NCBI GenBank assembly: GCA_025331435.1
Contig: JAIWNI010000019.1
Coordinates: forward strand, 1-64,000
Source of the DNA: Choanephora cucurbitarum
Taxonomy: Eukaryota > Mucoromycota > Mucoromycetes > Mucorales > Choanephoraceae
Direction of reading: 5' to 3'
Length of the DNA stretch: 64,000 nt
This document shows positions 22,959 to 34,106 of this stretch, piece after piece (position 1 is the stretch's first letter; the number at the start of each line of letters is the position of its first letter). The position numbers were made by a program, and so were the translations under genes. The notes beneath the pieces were generated by a model that saw nothing but the letters and a program-made list of their open reading frames with translations, had not been told where the DNA came from and ran no database searches.

Positions 22959-25667
22959 ATGCCAATTAAGATACTATCTGGACAAGTGTCTCAAAAGCTG
23001 AGTTCTGGGCAAGTAATTGCTGACATTCCTTCAATTGTCAAAGAACTTTTAGAGCAAGTATTTCCTATTCGTATTCAAAGAGGCGATATATAACCAAGTG
23101 GCATGATCTAATCCTTCTGTTAGAAATGCATTGGATGCTGGAGCAGACAGCATTGAAATCACATTAGAAGAACATGGATTAAAATCAATAACTGTAAACT
23201 ATATTTGCTCAACACACTTTATTTATATGATTAAAGAGACAAAATGAACTAGGTAAAAGATAATGGCATAGGAATAGATCGCAACGATATAGAACATGCT
23301 GGAAAGCGACATCACACATCAAAGTTAAAAGATTTGAATGACCTTGAGAGCTTGCACAGTTATGGATTTCGTGGAGAAGGTCTCAATTCTATATGTCAAA
23401 TATCGGATAATGTTACAGTTGTCACAAAAACCAAGCAAGATACAGTCGGCCAGCATTATAGTTTAGACAAACAGGCAACAGTCAAGTCAAAAAAGCCTAC
23501 AGGTCTACTACCTCAGTCGGGTACCGTCATTACCGCAGAAAAACCATTCTATGACTTACCTGTTAGACGTCAACAAGCTGAACGAAACAAACAGACACAA
23601 CAGCATATTATCAAAGAAATGGTCATTCGATATGCTCTTGTACAGCATCATGTTCGATTCGTATTGAACAGGACTTGGATCAAGCCAAGTACAACTAATT
23701 TGTTGAGTAGAGTCAGTATGCTGTTTTCACGTACACTCAGTACAATGCTAAGCGAATGGGTAGAAGAAAAAGATGAACTAAAGATTCGCGCTTTGATCCC
23801 AAAAGCAGACTCCAACCCTGCTGAAATCTACAAAGAAAACAAGGTTTATGTCTATGTCAATCAACGGCCTATTCATTATGTAGCATCTGAATTGAAACAG
23901 GCCATCAATGCTTTCAAGATACGATGCAGAGAGACACTGGGCTTTGATGATCAGAAGAAGCTGCCTTTTCTGTTCCTTCATATACAGATCCCACCTACAG
24001 AATATGATGGTAAGTACACACGAGATGCATAGAAATTATATACGAATTGAACAGAGATGTTTGTCTAATCATGATCTTGGTAAACAGTCAATGTAGAGCC
24101 CAATAAATCCACTATCCTGTTTCATCATAAGGAGCATATTTTTAAGCTCTTTGAAGAAAAAATACTGGATGCTGCCTATCCAAATTCTTTAACAAAGTAA
24201 GCAGAGCTTTGATTTATCAGACAAAAAAAGAAAAACTATACTCACAAAACTTTTCTGGGTGGTTTACGAAGAACGTTGACGCCTAATGCAGTTAGCGTGA
24301 GAGAGGAGCAAATTGCGCCTTTAACAAAAAGTAATCAGCTAGTTAGCCAAAGTCATCGCTTAGCTGCTGATCAACAGATACCAATGTCTACAGCGTCATC
24401 TATATCAGCTGCACCTACCATGGATTATCTTGTATCACCTAGAAGTTTGATACAGAACAAGCAACCTACTATGAGCCAATTTCTGATGTCTAAGCATCGA
24501 ACAATGCCGTCAATAAACCAGAAAAAACCAATAGACTTTACTCCTCAGCACTCAAAGCCTATGACTTCACCATCCAACTTCCGATCTGAGGCCAGTACGT
24601 TACCCAAATTCGCCCCAACTCGAGATAAAATCATTCCTCAAAAGCGTCAGCTGGATGAAGGATTTCAGCAAGTGACCAGCCAAGCACCGCTATACCAGCA
24701 AGTTAAAGTTATCCAAAGTCCTAATCTAGATGAATTACAAATGCATTATCCTCAACATAAAGCACGCCTAAATCTAAATTATCGAATCGGCATTGAAGAT
24801 TATTTGAAGCATCCAAAAACAGATACTAAAACCATTGAAGTGCGATCTGATTTATGCCCAAAGCAACAAGACGAAATCGAAGCTTATGCAGCTAAAGATA
24901 TACGCTTGCAAGTAATAGAGATAGGTTTATTCAAACGCAAAGAGTAAAGTGTTCTGTTGAGTGAATAGATGAGATAGCCGTGTCCCTACTAAAATACACG
25001 TAGCATTTTCCTAAACCTCAAGATGAAACAGCTTATGTCTTCATACACTCTAAGTCCCAAAAAGTCTTTATCAAGGCCAATCCAATTCGAAATAAGGTAA
25101 GCTACAATAGTCAAAGAGAAATACCTTTTAATTTTCTCATCGATTCATGCAATACTAGTCCATGCAATGATTTATATAGCATCTTATTGTCCATCGAATC
25201 AAAAGAATGTGTGATTAAAGACGACCTGCACGGGAAGAAGGACATTATGTATTACGATATTGCAGCAAACTTTGTCCTTTTCAATGGGTTTAAAGCGAGA
25301 TGGCGCAAAGGTAAGTTGGAAGCGAGTATACATAAGGTATTCATGATTCATTCACGCACTGCTTCCTTAAGATATGGACAACATTATTGTTCAAATTACA
25401 GCTGTAGATTCATCTATTCCTTATTATGGCACAGAAGACTTTAAAGAGCTATTGATGAACAAAACCGAAAGGCCTAAAAAGGTGCTTCAATACTTAAATG
25501 ACTTGGCACATGAACAGCAAGCAATAGGTCACCATCCGCAAAGAGATCTAAAGCAAGCTTTAGATGCACTTGTCTGGGAAAAACAAGATTCTGGTTATGA
25601 TGTAGGATTTAGCTATAATCGCACCAAAATCATAGCTTTTCGATTAGTGGGATTAGAATCTACTTAA
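22959..25667 (+). CDS. MLH2: MutL homologue, human PMS1 / yeast Mlh2 type
   Basis: DNA mismatch-repair ATPase, 757 residues, expected to pair with Mlh1 in the nucleus. Exons are 22959..23053, 23124..23193, 23253..24009, 24088..24196, 24272..24911, 25004..25310 and 25372..25667. N-terminal GHKL motifs are clear: LLENALDAGADSIEI, KDNGIGID and YGFRGEGLNSIC, followed by PFYDLPVRR. The first intron uses a GC donor (GCAAGT at 23054); only this restores the ENALDAGA motif. The C-terminal part shows no DQHA(X)2E(X)4E endonuclease motif, as in the Mlh2/hPMS1 branch. The exon 5/6 junction was chosen because exon 6 is open in just that frame. The C-terminus is diverged, so the branch assignment is less sure than the MutL call. 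Confidence 0.85.
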
Positions 25668-25809
25668 AATACAACACTGAAGGAAATAAAATACCAAAAG
25701 CTAAAAGAGAAGAAGAAAACAATAGAATTGAGAGGGGATTGAAAGAGCATATAAGGTTTGTTTATTTTTAATTGACGAAGAAACAGATAACATAATGATG
25801 GAATACAGA

Positions 25810-27120
25810 CTATTCATTAGGTAAACGATTTGAAGCGTTGTAAAGCTCTTCTTCCACTCTTTTCAACGAAGATATTTCGCTACTTTCGCTTTTTGATCGC
25901 TGAAGCATCAGACTTACTTTTCTTAATATTCTGTTTGGCATAGATGATTTGCGTTGGACTGTAGTTTTGTTGCGCATATGGTCCAACATGGCACCGACAA
26001 AAGAAGAGCTTTTATGTTGAAGTTGAGATTTGTTTGCTGTGCCTTGTGTGGTTTGGTGGCCATTGGTAATAATTGAGGTGGTTTGACTGGCTCTCATAGC
26101 GAAGAAAGAAGAACCGTCTCGCTCAAGTTGATCTTCCAGCTCTTGTAATAATTGTAATATCAGTTCTGATTTGGCTACCTCTTGCTCTGTTGTCAGTCGA
26201 AGCTGTTGCTCCTTTACCATTTGATTTGCATAATCTAATTCTTCTTTGTCTAATACTTGTTTCAATTGCTGGAAAGCCATTTGAGACTTAATCAAGAATT
26301 CAAGGCATTCTAATCGCCTGTACTTGACAGCCTGAAGGACAACACTTCCTTGACGAACATTGCGGCTGATGGGATCGAGAAAGTCACCTCTTATACAGAG
26401 GTCAGCTTTAGCATGAACAATGAGGTATTCAAAGGCTTGGACGAGATCATTGTTTGCTAACAACCCAAACAATGGTGTCTTGTTACCTGCATCTGTCGAG
26501 TTGATATGAGCACCATGATCAATTAGCAATTGAAGGACTGCATGGGGATTAGAACAGAACCGAGCTGCATAATGAAGTGGTGTCCAACCATCACCATCTC
26601 GAGCATTTGGATTTGCGTGATGAGCAAGTAGTTGTTGCATAGCAGGAAGTGGTTTGTTGTAATGAAGGGAAATCATATGAACAGCCTGAACATTATACAC
26701 ATTGCGAGCAGTAGCATCTGCACCATGTTTCAGAAGAAGTGTAAGTGCAGGAAAGATATCGCTTGTGTCGGAAGCATTGGCAATCAAAAGATGAAGGAGC
26801 GTACAGTCTGTGTCCGGGTCTCGTGTGTTGAGAAGAGTAGATGTCTCTAAGGGTGCATGTTCGATATAATAAGTAAGCGACTTAAGGTCGTTTTGTTCCG
26901 CTGCTTTCCAGATAGACAATGAAGGCTTTGGAGATTCTGCTAGTTCGATAGCTACATCGTCTTTGTCTGACCGAAGCGATTCATAATGATCTATCTCCCT
27001 TGGCGATTCAGATAAATCAAAGGGAGCTTCTCTGCTTTGTCTGTTGACATTGCTTGACTCTATGGTTGGTGGTTTGATGTTGTTTAATAGGGTGAATGTT
27101 TTTGAAAATAAAGTAGGCAT
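25810..27120 (-). CDS. Ankyrin-repeat protein with coiled coil
   Basis: Single-exon protein of 436 residues. Residues about 70-270 hold around five ankyrin repeats, for example LLKHGADATARN, GDGWTPLHYAARF and LLIDHGAHINSTDAGNKTPL. Residues about 285-345 form a charged, glutamine-rich coiled coil. The tail is basic and serine-rich. There is no membrane segment or catalytic domain, so it is probably a cytosolic scaffold. No orthologue with a known role was recognised. It is divergent from GET4, sharing a 313-base promoter region. Confidence 0.8.
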   Translation of the reverse strand: MPTLFSKTFTLLNNIKPPTIESSNVNRQSREAPFDLSESPREIDHYESLRSDKDDVAIELAESPKPSLSIWKAAEQNDLKSLTYYIEHAPLETSTLLNTRDPDTDCTLLHLLIANASDTSDIFPALTLLLKHGADATARNVYNVQAVHMISLHYNKPLPAMQQLLAHHANPNARDGDGWTPLHYAARFCSNPHAVLQLLIDHGAHINSTDAGNKTPLFGLLANNDLVQAFEYLIVHAKADLCIRGDFLDPISRNVRQGSVVLQAVKYRRLECLEFLIKSQMAFQQLKQVLDKEELDYANQMVKEQQLRLTTEQEVAKSELILQLLQELEDQLERDGSSFFAMRASQTTSIITNGHQTTQGTANKSQLQHKSSSFVGAMLDHMRNKTTVQRKSSMPNRILRKVSLMLQRSKSESSEISSLKRVEEELYNASNRLPNE

Positions 27121-27433
27121 TTAATAAAAGAAGGAGATGAATCACTGTCGATCAACAGTGAACAAGAATAAAAAGAAATAAGAAAAGAAAGGTAGCGAGG
27201 TAAGGATAGTTAATGAAGCACTCAATTAAACAAAGAGTTGATATGCTCCGATAGTCTTACTCGGTCGAAATGACAATAGATGTTTGTTACTTTGGCTCAC
27301 ATTTTAAAGCTTCTGCTTTCTGATTGGCTGGCCTGACTTGTAACCTTTTTCATTATTGTTGGTCTCTTCTGTTTTTTCTTGCTTTTTTTTTGTTTTCTTT
27401 TTCGGTCTATATACTCAAAAAGAAATTAACATT
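27121..27433. promoter_or_regulatory. Divergent ankyrin / GET4 promoter region
   Basis: Short space between two start codons. It contains a CTGATTGGCTGG string (about 27320) with an inverted-CCAAT (ATTGG) core, and a pyrimidine leader before the GET4 start. Confidence 0.4.
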
Positions 27434-28796
27434 ATGGCAAGCAAAGGCTTAGAAAAAACACTTGAAAAGCTTCGAAATTCTGTTCATGCAGGCAATTATT
27501 ATGAAGCTCATCAGATGTATCGAACTGTTGCTAGAAGGTAACATACAAGGCATTATCGAACGCGTCATTTTTTTTCTTTTTTTTTTAAACTTGTTTAATA
27601 GATACAACAAACAAACCAAGTATAACGACACAATCCGCTTACTTTTCGATGGAGCCATTCTACTGATGCAGTCAAAGCAATATGGTTCTGGCTCAGACTT
27701 GGCCAATTATATGGTTGATACTTATAAGCTAGCTCATGTTCCTGTTGAAGAAGCTTCATTAGGTATAGAGAAATGAAAATGCATTATAAACTTTCTATAC
27801 TGACAATATGTCGCTTAGGTCGTATTGTAGATATCCTTGCTCTTTTCCCGGTAGACGAAGCCGGACGCAAACCTTTTATTAGTAGTGCGTTTAGGTAAGC
27901 ATAATTTCTTGATTTAAGATTTTCGGAATAACCAATACTTCATGAACGACAATTAGATGGACAAAAGAAGAGGGCGAATATCCTGAGGGAGATCCCGATC
28001 TTCATCACTATGTAGGCACTATGTTCTTTTATGGTAAGTTTGTTTCATGACATAAAAACAAAAACACTGACGAATTATGCTTTTTAGAAAAGAAGTTTAG
28101 TTTAGCAGAGGATCATTTATTATTGGGTACATTAGAAAGTGCCAAATTGCTTGGCCAAGTAGCCTATACTTGGGCTGAAGAAGAAAATGTACAAGCAAAA
28201 GGAGTTTTCCTCGCACGTATAGCCTTACAGTAAGATGACCAAAAAAGAAGCTGATAGATTCAACTATCTTAAACCTACACTTCCTCCTTCTAACTCATTT
28301 TTTTTTAAAAAAAAAAAAAAGGTTTTTAGCCAGCAAAGACATACATCGTGCTGCCTTAACATTTGACAGTTTTACTGAATCAGGCACACTACCTGTTGCA
28401 GCCAAATCAAGTGTCCGTCATGCACCTGTTGCTGAACCAAGTCCTGTTCAAGTCTATTCAGATGCCTGGATCAATTTGGTTCAACTTGTATTACTGACAG
28501 TTCAACGAGATGCTAGCAATTTATTCAAAGAACTCAAAGAGAAATATGCTCCACTTTATAGTCAAGAAAGCAACTTTGTTGAAGTAAGTCTGACCATTCT
28601 TTAAGGTGCTTTGTACTTACGTAATATTGTATAGCTCATGGAAGACATCGGTCTTCATTTCTTCAATATCCCTAAACCTAGAAAGCAAACAAATATGATT
28701 CAGGAAATGATGGCTAGTTTGTTTTCTGGTGGACCTGCTGCTGGCAGTGGCAACCTTCAATTAAGTGGACCTAAATCTAGTGAAGATTTGGATTAA
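27434..28796 (+). CDS. GET4: GET4 homologue, tail-anchored protein targeting
   Basis: Cytosolic alpha-solenoid protein of 327 residues. With Get5 it hands tail-anchored proteins to Get3 for insertion in the ER. Exons are 27434..27537, 27602..27762, 27819..27894, 27957..28033, 28088..28229, 28322..28583 and 28635..28796, and all phases close. Recognisable stretches are YYEAHQMYRTVARRY near the N-terminus, DLHHYVGTMFFYEKKFSLAE in the middle and the late NLVQLVLLTVQRDASNLFK. The exon 6 acceptor sits at the end of a long A run after a T run. A low-complexity GGPAAGSG piece lies in the tail. Length is normal for the family. Confidence 0.93.
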
Positions 28797-28873
28797 TAAA
28801 TTGATGAAATTCCCTTGCTCTTTCTTTTTTTCTTTTTACAAACATTATTTCACCTATTTTAACAAAGCATGAC

Positions 28874-30829
28874 ATGCCTTCTCGAAAAAGACCTTGTCAA
28901 TGTAATGTAGCATTGTTATGGATTAGAGAAGTAAAGCTAATGAAGAAACTTTAGACTGCAAAAAGAGACGACGAAAGTGTGAGAAACCAAGTTCGAGTGA
29001 ACCTTGTAAACTGTGTCATTCAAAAGGTGTAAGATGTACACCCACTGCTCCTAGTTACAGTCATTATGTTGATCCAGATCGCCAAGAACAGATGCATTGC
29101 CATCATCCCTATGAAGCTGTAGTGCAACTAAGGGAAGATCTCGAATCGCTAGAGAAAGAGCTAACAGCATTTAGAGAGGCAAGTCAGCAGCATATGCGAT
29201 GGCAGCTTCAGTTCAAAAATGGTCAATTATCATTATTGAGTCATATCAAAAATCTTCAAGAATTCTTGTTGTACGGCAAGGCAGCCCTTTCTTATCTTTC
29301 ACCTTTCAGAGATATCATGAACGCCAGTTGGCCCCAAAATCAGACAAGCTTCCTTCAACCTGCAATCCAACAGCTACTGCAGAATGAACAAAGCCATCCT
29401 TTTAATCATCGTACCATCTTGAATGATGTAAGCAGTACATTAGTTTGGAGAGCACCTCAAAGGATGATGTTTCCTCTGATAAATCATTACTTCAAATGTT
29501 GCAACGCGACGCTACCTATTTTGCATGAAAGCTCCTATCGGAAACATCTGGCATCATTAATCGATCCTCTTCAGGATCCAGTAGCCAATGCTATATGTGC
29601 ATCTGCATGTATAAGTCAATGCAAGCATGCCTTTCTTACATCGCACGAGAAGCGTCGCTTGGGTGAATACTACTTTCAGCAAAGTACCGAGCTTCTCTTG
29701 GATATATTTGATGATCCTGACAAGAGGTTGGATACGTTGTTGACTATCAACTTATTACAGCCATTTATGCTGGCAACACTCAGAGTTTCAGAGAGCAAAA
29801 AATGGAGCACGGTTGGGATTGCTATTGCGCTTGATCTTATCAGGCAGCCGGTGACAGTCTGTAGCTATTTGGATCGTGTTCGGCAGGCAATCATTGCACG
29901 TAATCGGATTCTAATTTTTGTTTCAGCGCATACACTTGACTTTTATGCAGAAGGAAAATGCATTGACATTCCTGCTGTCCGCTTAAAATTCGACATACTT
30001 CCAGACGACTGTGATAGAACAAAAGAGACATTGGAAGTGATCAACTGCATTTCTCAATTTTTATTTAGTCCATCGTACATCTGCATTGCTAATCATGTAA
30101 GAGCTATGTCTGTTGGAAGACCAACTGAGATTAGATTGGAGGATGTAATGTATTGCGAGGAAGCAATTCTTTCATGGTGGCAACAGTTGCCTAATCACCT
30201 GAAACTTAGCGACACGTTGAACTCATTCACTCAAGGTCTAATAGATGACTGTGGAAGCACTTTGATATTGACAATTGCCATATCATCGCTCATCCTTATT
30301 ATGTCTATTGAGACTGCATTGCTTAGTTCAATTCCAGTAAATCAACAGCAACATGGTGTACAAATCTCCTTCTATCAAGACGCTTTCGAAACAATGTCTT
30401 ATAGTGTGGATATATCAATACTAATTATCAGGCAATTGGATAGACTCGGGTTTTGCTCATGTAAGTCACCATTCTATAACACATGTTCTCTTTTAGCTTA
30501 CCTAGAATACATGACTAGCACCTGTCAGACTATTGGCGAAGATGATGGACTACATCGCCAGTTTGGTCAGTTACCATCGCTCTGCTGAATCAGAAAAGTT
30601 GAAATTGAGAATGAAGGAATTGATGCTTGAATTCAAAAAGCATATCCTGCCTGAACATCAAGTACAGATGTCAGAGTCGCCTTATTCTATCCTCACTATT
30701 GCATCATCAACAAACAGCAAAATGCCTACTATAGCTGAATTATACCAAAACTACCCATTGCCTGCTGAAGCCATGCTGTTTGATATTTTGCAGACTACTG
30801 TACATAAACTATCAACACTATGTAAATAA
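28874..30829 (+). CDS. Zn2Cys6 transcription factor
   Basis: Fungal binuclear zinc-cluster regulator, 614 residues. Exons are 28874..28901, 28955..30460 and 30519..30829. The zinc cluster spans the first intron: cysteines at 8, 11, 18, 27, 30 and 37, with basic CKKRRRKC between. A short coiled coil (about 60-90) follows. The middle region has the fungal-specific regulatory domain, with MMFPLINHYFKCCNATLPIL and LDRVRQAIIARNRILIF. The last intron (58 bases) was set so that SPVRLLAKMMDYIASL continues in frame; a shorter exclusion leaves an early stop. It starts only 77 bases after the GET4 stop, so its promoter overlaps the GET4 3' end. Target genes are unknown. Confidence 0.87.
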
Positions 30830-31055
30830 ACCTTTCACTTGATTAATGATAGCGTGTGTACTGCAATTCGAAAAAAAGCCAGTATGTTATTGGCTTGTGG
30901 CGTGCTTTATATGGTTTTTCTTAGTTTTATAGACTGAAAGATGACAATCATAGATTCGAATAAAGGAGCTCATCTCGACTTTTCTTGAAAATTTATTTTC
31001 CTTTTCAATTTCCAAAAAAAAAAAAAAAACTTTTGTTTCTTTTTAACTTTTCCTA

Positions 31056-32060
31056 ATGCCAACACTTGAACTCATTGAGGACGATGCACCTTCTTTTCTA
31101 CTAAACAAGCCTAAAAAGGACTTTGATCAGCTCTCAAAAGAAGAAAAGAAAGCCTGGTTAGATCGTCTTTCTTCTGAAGTCAACCCGAGTCAGTTGGAAC
31201 AACTTGCCGCACAAGTTTTAAACCAAGACGATACTGTGAATGTGCAACCACAAGCAGGCTATGTCTGCAAGACACGTGTGGTGGAGTGCCAATCCAATTC
31301 AAAGTATGCCAAAGGCACGTTAGTGTATATCAATATCTGTTATGCACCTGAAATACCTGCGCCACCCATAGCAGACGAAAAAGAAATTGAGCGTGCATTA
31401 AATGCAGAGCCTGGTGCAAGCTATCAAGTTCCATTGAGTATGGGACAGCCGCGAACACATAGCAATGGTGAGATTGTATTCAGCAACAAAAAAGGGGCAA
31501 AAAGCTTATTCGGTTTATTGAATAGGCGCTCTGGTGATGGATGCCTGTATCAACACACAGCCTTATCTCAAAAGCGAAAAGAACTTGGATTTCAGACTCT
31601 ATATTCTTGAATTAGCTATGGAATATGTCGAAGACATTGTTGCCGTATCGCTCAGTAGAGAATTCACTATGCCTTCTGTACCTTCGATAGGAAAAATTCC
31701 TTCTCGTCTTCTAAAGATACCAGCAACATCACCCTCTCTATTAGTATCCGACGAGAAATCTAAACCACAAGAGCATGTAATGTGGCCAGAATCTGGCTTT
31801 CTCAAGATGGTTATTCCCATAAGAGATACTGTAGGTTAAAAGGAAAAATGATATTTGAAAGAAGAGATCTGGTTTGCTTACTTTTCTTTCTATAGCATGC
31901 ATCTAGTTTAGCAGTCGATTTAACAGCGAATCAGTTGATATTGAATGGCTTACCCTATAATCTATCTCATCCTATCCTTGTCAATGATCCGAACAACAAA
32001 GTGGAGTTCTATCAAAAAAGCCGAGACTTAGTTGTTCAGTTGAAGCTTAGTTCGCCCTAG
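31056..32060 (+). CDS. PIH1: PIH1-domain protein (R2TP/dynein-assembly type)
   Basis: Predicted 293-residue adaptor of the PIH1 family. In yeast and animals it links Hsp90 and the Rvb1/Rvb2 helicases in the R2TP complex, which assembles snoRNPs and PIKKs. Exons are 31056..31467, 31526..31830 and 31896..32060. The PIH1 domain is seen as GYVCKTRVVECQSNSKYAKG, VYINICYAPEIPAP and VMDACINTQPYL, then LELAMEYVEDI. The C-terminal exon has a beta-rich CS-like domain (SLAVDLTANQLILNGLPYNL). The start follows a long A run and a pyrimidine leader. NOP10, a product of the pathway R2TP serves, lies elsewhere in the window, but linkage is probably chance. Confidence 0.88.
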
Positions 32061-32373
32061 CCTGTAGCTTTGTGCTTGTTTGATCAAAGTGTTCAAACAT
32101 GTATAAACAGAATCTGAAATAAATTATATTATTGCCCTACAGAATTAGCTTTACGCACTCTTTGTCTCGCACTATAGTTTATTGAGACAGTCTCATAATG
32201 TTCTTAGAAAATTAAAAGTAAACAAACTTAAGGTATATGGCGCGTCTGGGGAGAATGTAGAATTTGTCCAAGCCAAATTTCAAGAAAAAAGCGAATGACA
32301 TTCATCAAGCAAAGAAAACAGGTTGGCTTTTATTAAAGAAATGATGTTGAGTTTAACAGAACTTCATGAATCT
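32061..32373. other. 3' flank of the PIH1 gene
   Basis: AT-rich. No exon or repeat supported. Confidence 0.3.
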
Positions 32374-33634
32374 TTAGGATCCGCATTGTATGTGTTTTGA
32401 TAAAATACAATGCTGTCTGTTGAGTTTGCCTTGACATAAATCATCTAAGAAAATGAATAGATTGCCATCAATGACATGATCTACTATATTGACTATTGGA
32501 ACAGCTGGATGAGGCGACAAATACACAACATTCAATGGTGCAGAATCTTCATAAGCTATGACTGAAACGGGTGAATGGGGTAAAACTTAGAAATTGATTA
32601 GCCGAATCAAATATGAGAGCTGTTTTGGGATTTGGGCTCCAATCCATACTGGAGAAGCTAAAATATGTTGCTTTCTTCTATAGTTACATGTGTGGTTCTA
32701 ACCCTAACCTCTTCAATTACTCCTCTATTTCAAGAGTAGAAAAACGAATTGTACTATTTCTTTCTTTGGCTTGATAGAGCAATAAAAAATATCAATACTT
32801 AGGAACGCATACTTAACTGCTTATCAAAGCCCAGTTGCACTCAATCTGACAGAGAACAAGAAAATAGCCCAAGTCAAATAACAATTGTGGTTGATTTGCG
32901 CGTACCTATATTTGTAATTTAATAGCTACAGATAGAACATGCTATAACTAACTTCGATGAGAATGATGAGTATTTACTGAAACGAGCAGAACTAAAGCAG
33001 TCAATATTTATTGTTAATTGACTGTGTAACTTTCAGTAGTTGAGAAGCGCCACATCTTATTGTCTTTCATTTAGACCGAAAAGAAATGTTTAATGAAGCA
33101 TGACTTGAAAGCTCATAAAGCCTCAAATCCACTGAGGATGAGCAGCCAGAATTCCTCCTCAAACATGCAAGACTTGCCATTCAATTCCATTATCTTGAGT
33201 TTGTATGATTGTAGATGGAGAACACACCACCTAATCAAATTAACAAATCAAAGTCAAGGGAGTCTAAAAGAGACTTGCTTTTCTCCTTCAAAGTGTTTGA
33301 AAAGCCATTCATCTCTCAAAGAACACTCACATAAAAGAGCAAACTGAGAGTTATGATATCTATGAGCGATCCATAGCTGCTGTTCAGCGGTTGTGTCTAT
33401 GAAAATATTTTCTTGGCTCAAAAGCATGAAGCTGTTTTCTTCAAAAGTAAGTGTTAATTTAACTTTTTTTATTGCCAGCAAACAAAGCATTGTTTCTAAA
33501 AGCAAACCAAAAAGGGCTCTATCAAAGGTATTAATGGCTACCAATTTTCCAGTTTTAACCAATAGTTTAAAAGTGATGATGTGATAATCTGATTCTCTTG
33601 AATCTTCAAATTTACAGGAAAAAAAAAGGTACAA
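32374..33634 (-). pseudogene. Unresolved coding fragments, possibly a diverged or decaying gene
   Basis: The minus strand has an open stretch from about 32580 down to a stop at 32374 that is strongly protein-like: LPHSPVSVIAYEDSAPLNVV, then YLSPHPAVPIVNIVDHVIDG and NLFIFLDDLCQGKLNRQHC. A possible 61-base intron (GTATGG ... CTAAG) lies just before it. Further upstream a 126-residue frame (33634-33254) contains ENIFIDTTAEQQLWIAHRYH. The sequence between has many stops, and I could not join the two parts. It may be one gene with many introns, or a remnant. The family is not recognised. Confidence 0.35.
32698..32709. other. Telomere-like 12-mer CTAACCCTAACC
   Basis: Exactly two units of the complement of TTAGGG-type telomere repeats, isolated in unique AT-rich sequence. 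It could be an interstitial telomeric scrap, a telobox-like factor site or, most speculatively, a telomerase RNA template. Confidence 0.5.
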
Positions 33635-34106
33635 AATCTAGAAAACTATAGAAGAAACCAAATGGACAATAAAGGAAAATATACTATTTATGAAAATCTG
33701 GGTACAAAGACTTTCCCAATCAAAAAGTGCTAGCCCTTTCACTTAAGCAGCAAATTAAAAACTTAGCTTTGTCATAACTTTGGAGCTTTGCCCACTTGTC
33801 ATTATTAAGCTGTTATTTAGCTGTTCTCGTCTATTAAGTTTTGCTTGTAAGCGGATGGTGTCTATGGCGGACATAGCAAACAAGTCAAGTAGTTCTTGGC
33901 ATACAATGGAAGTTCAAAAATAAATTTAAGGTATCGGGGCTCATTTTTTTGTAGATCCATTTCTGGAAACTGAGTATAAAATGAACAGAAGACAGACCTT
34001 TGACTGTTTTTAAAGGGCAAGAAAAAAGCTTTGTTTTATTTCTTCTTTTTTGTTTCTTTTTCATTTTATTTTTCTATATTTGGCTCTTTTCTTTTTTAAC
34101 AACCAA
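33635..34106. promoter_or_regulatory. Upstream region of the TMEM184-type gene
   Basis: AT-rich, no exon. A T/C tract (about 34030-34100) leads to the start codon at 34107. Confidence 0.35.

Noticed and set aside
25004..25100. Alternative frame of MutL exon 6 using the donor after KRK
   Set aside because: It needs a further intron and gives a less protein-like sequence; the chosen frame is open through 25310 without one.
30461..30496. 36-base intron in the Zn2Cys6 gene
   Set aside because: Too short, and the frame then ends early; a 58-base intron to 30518 restores the conserved C-terminus.
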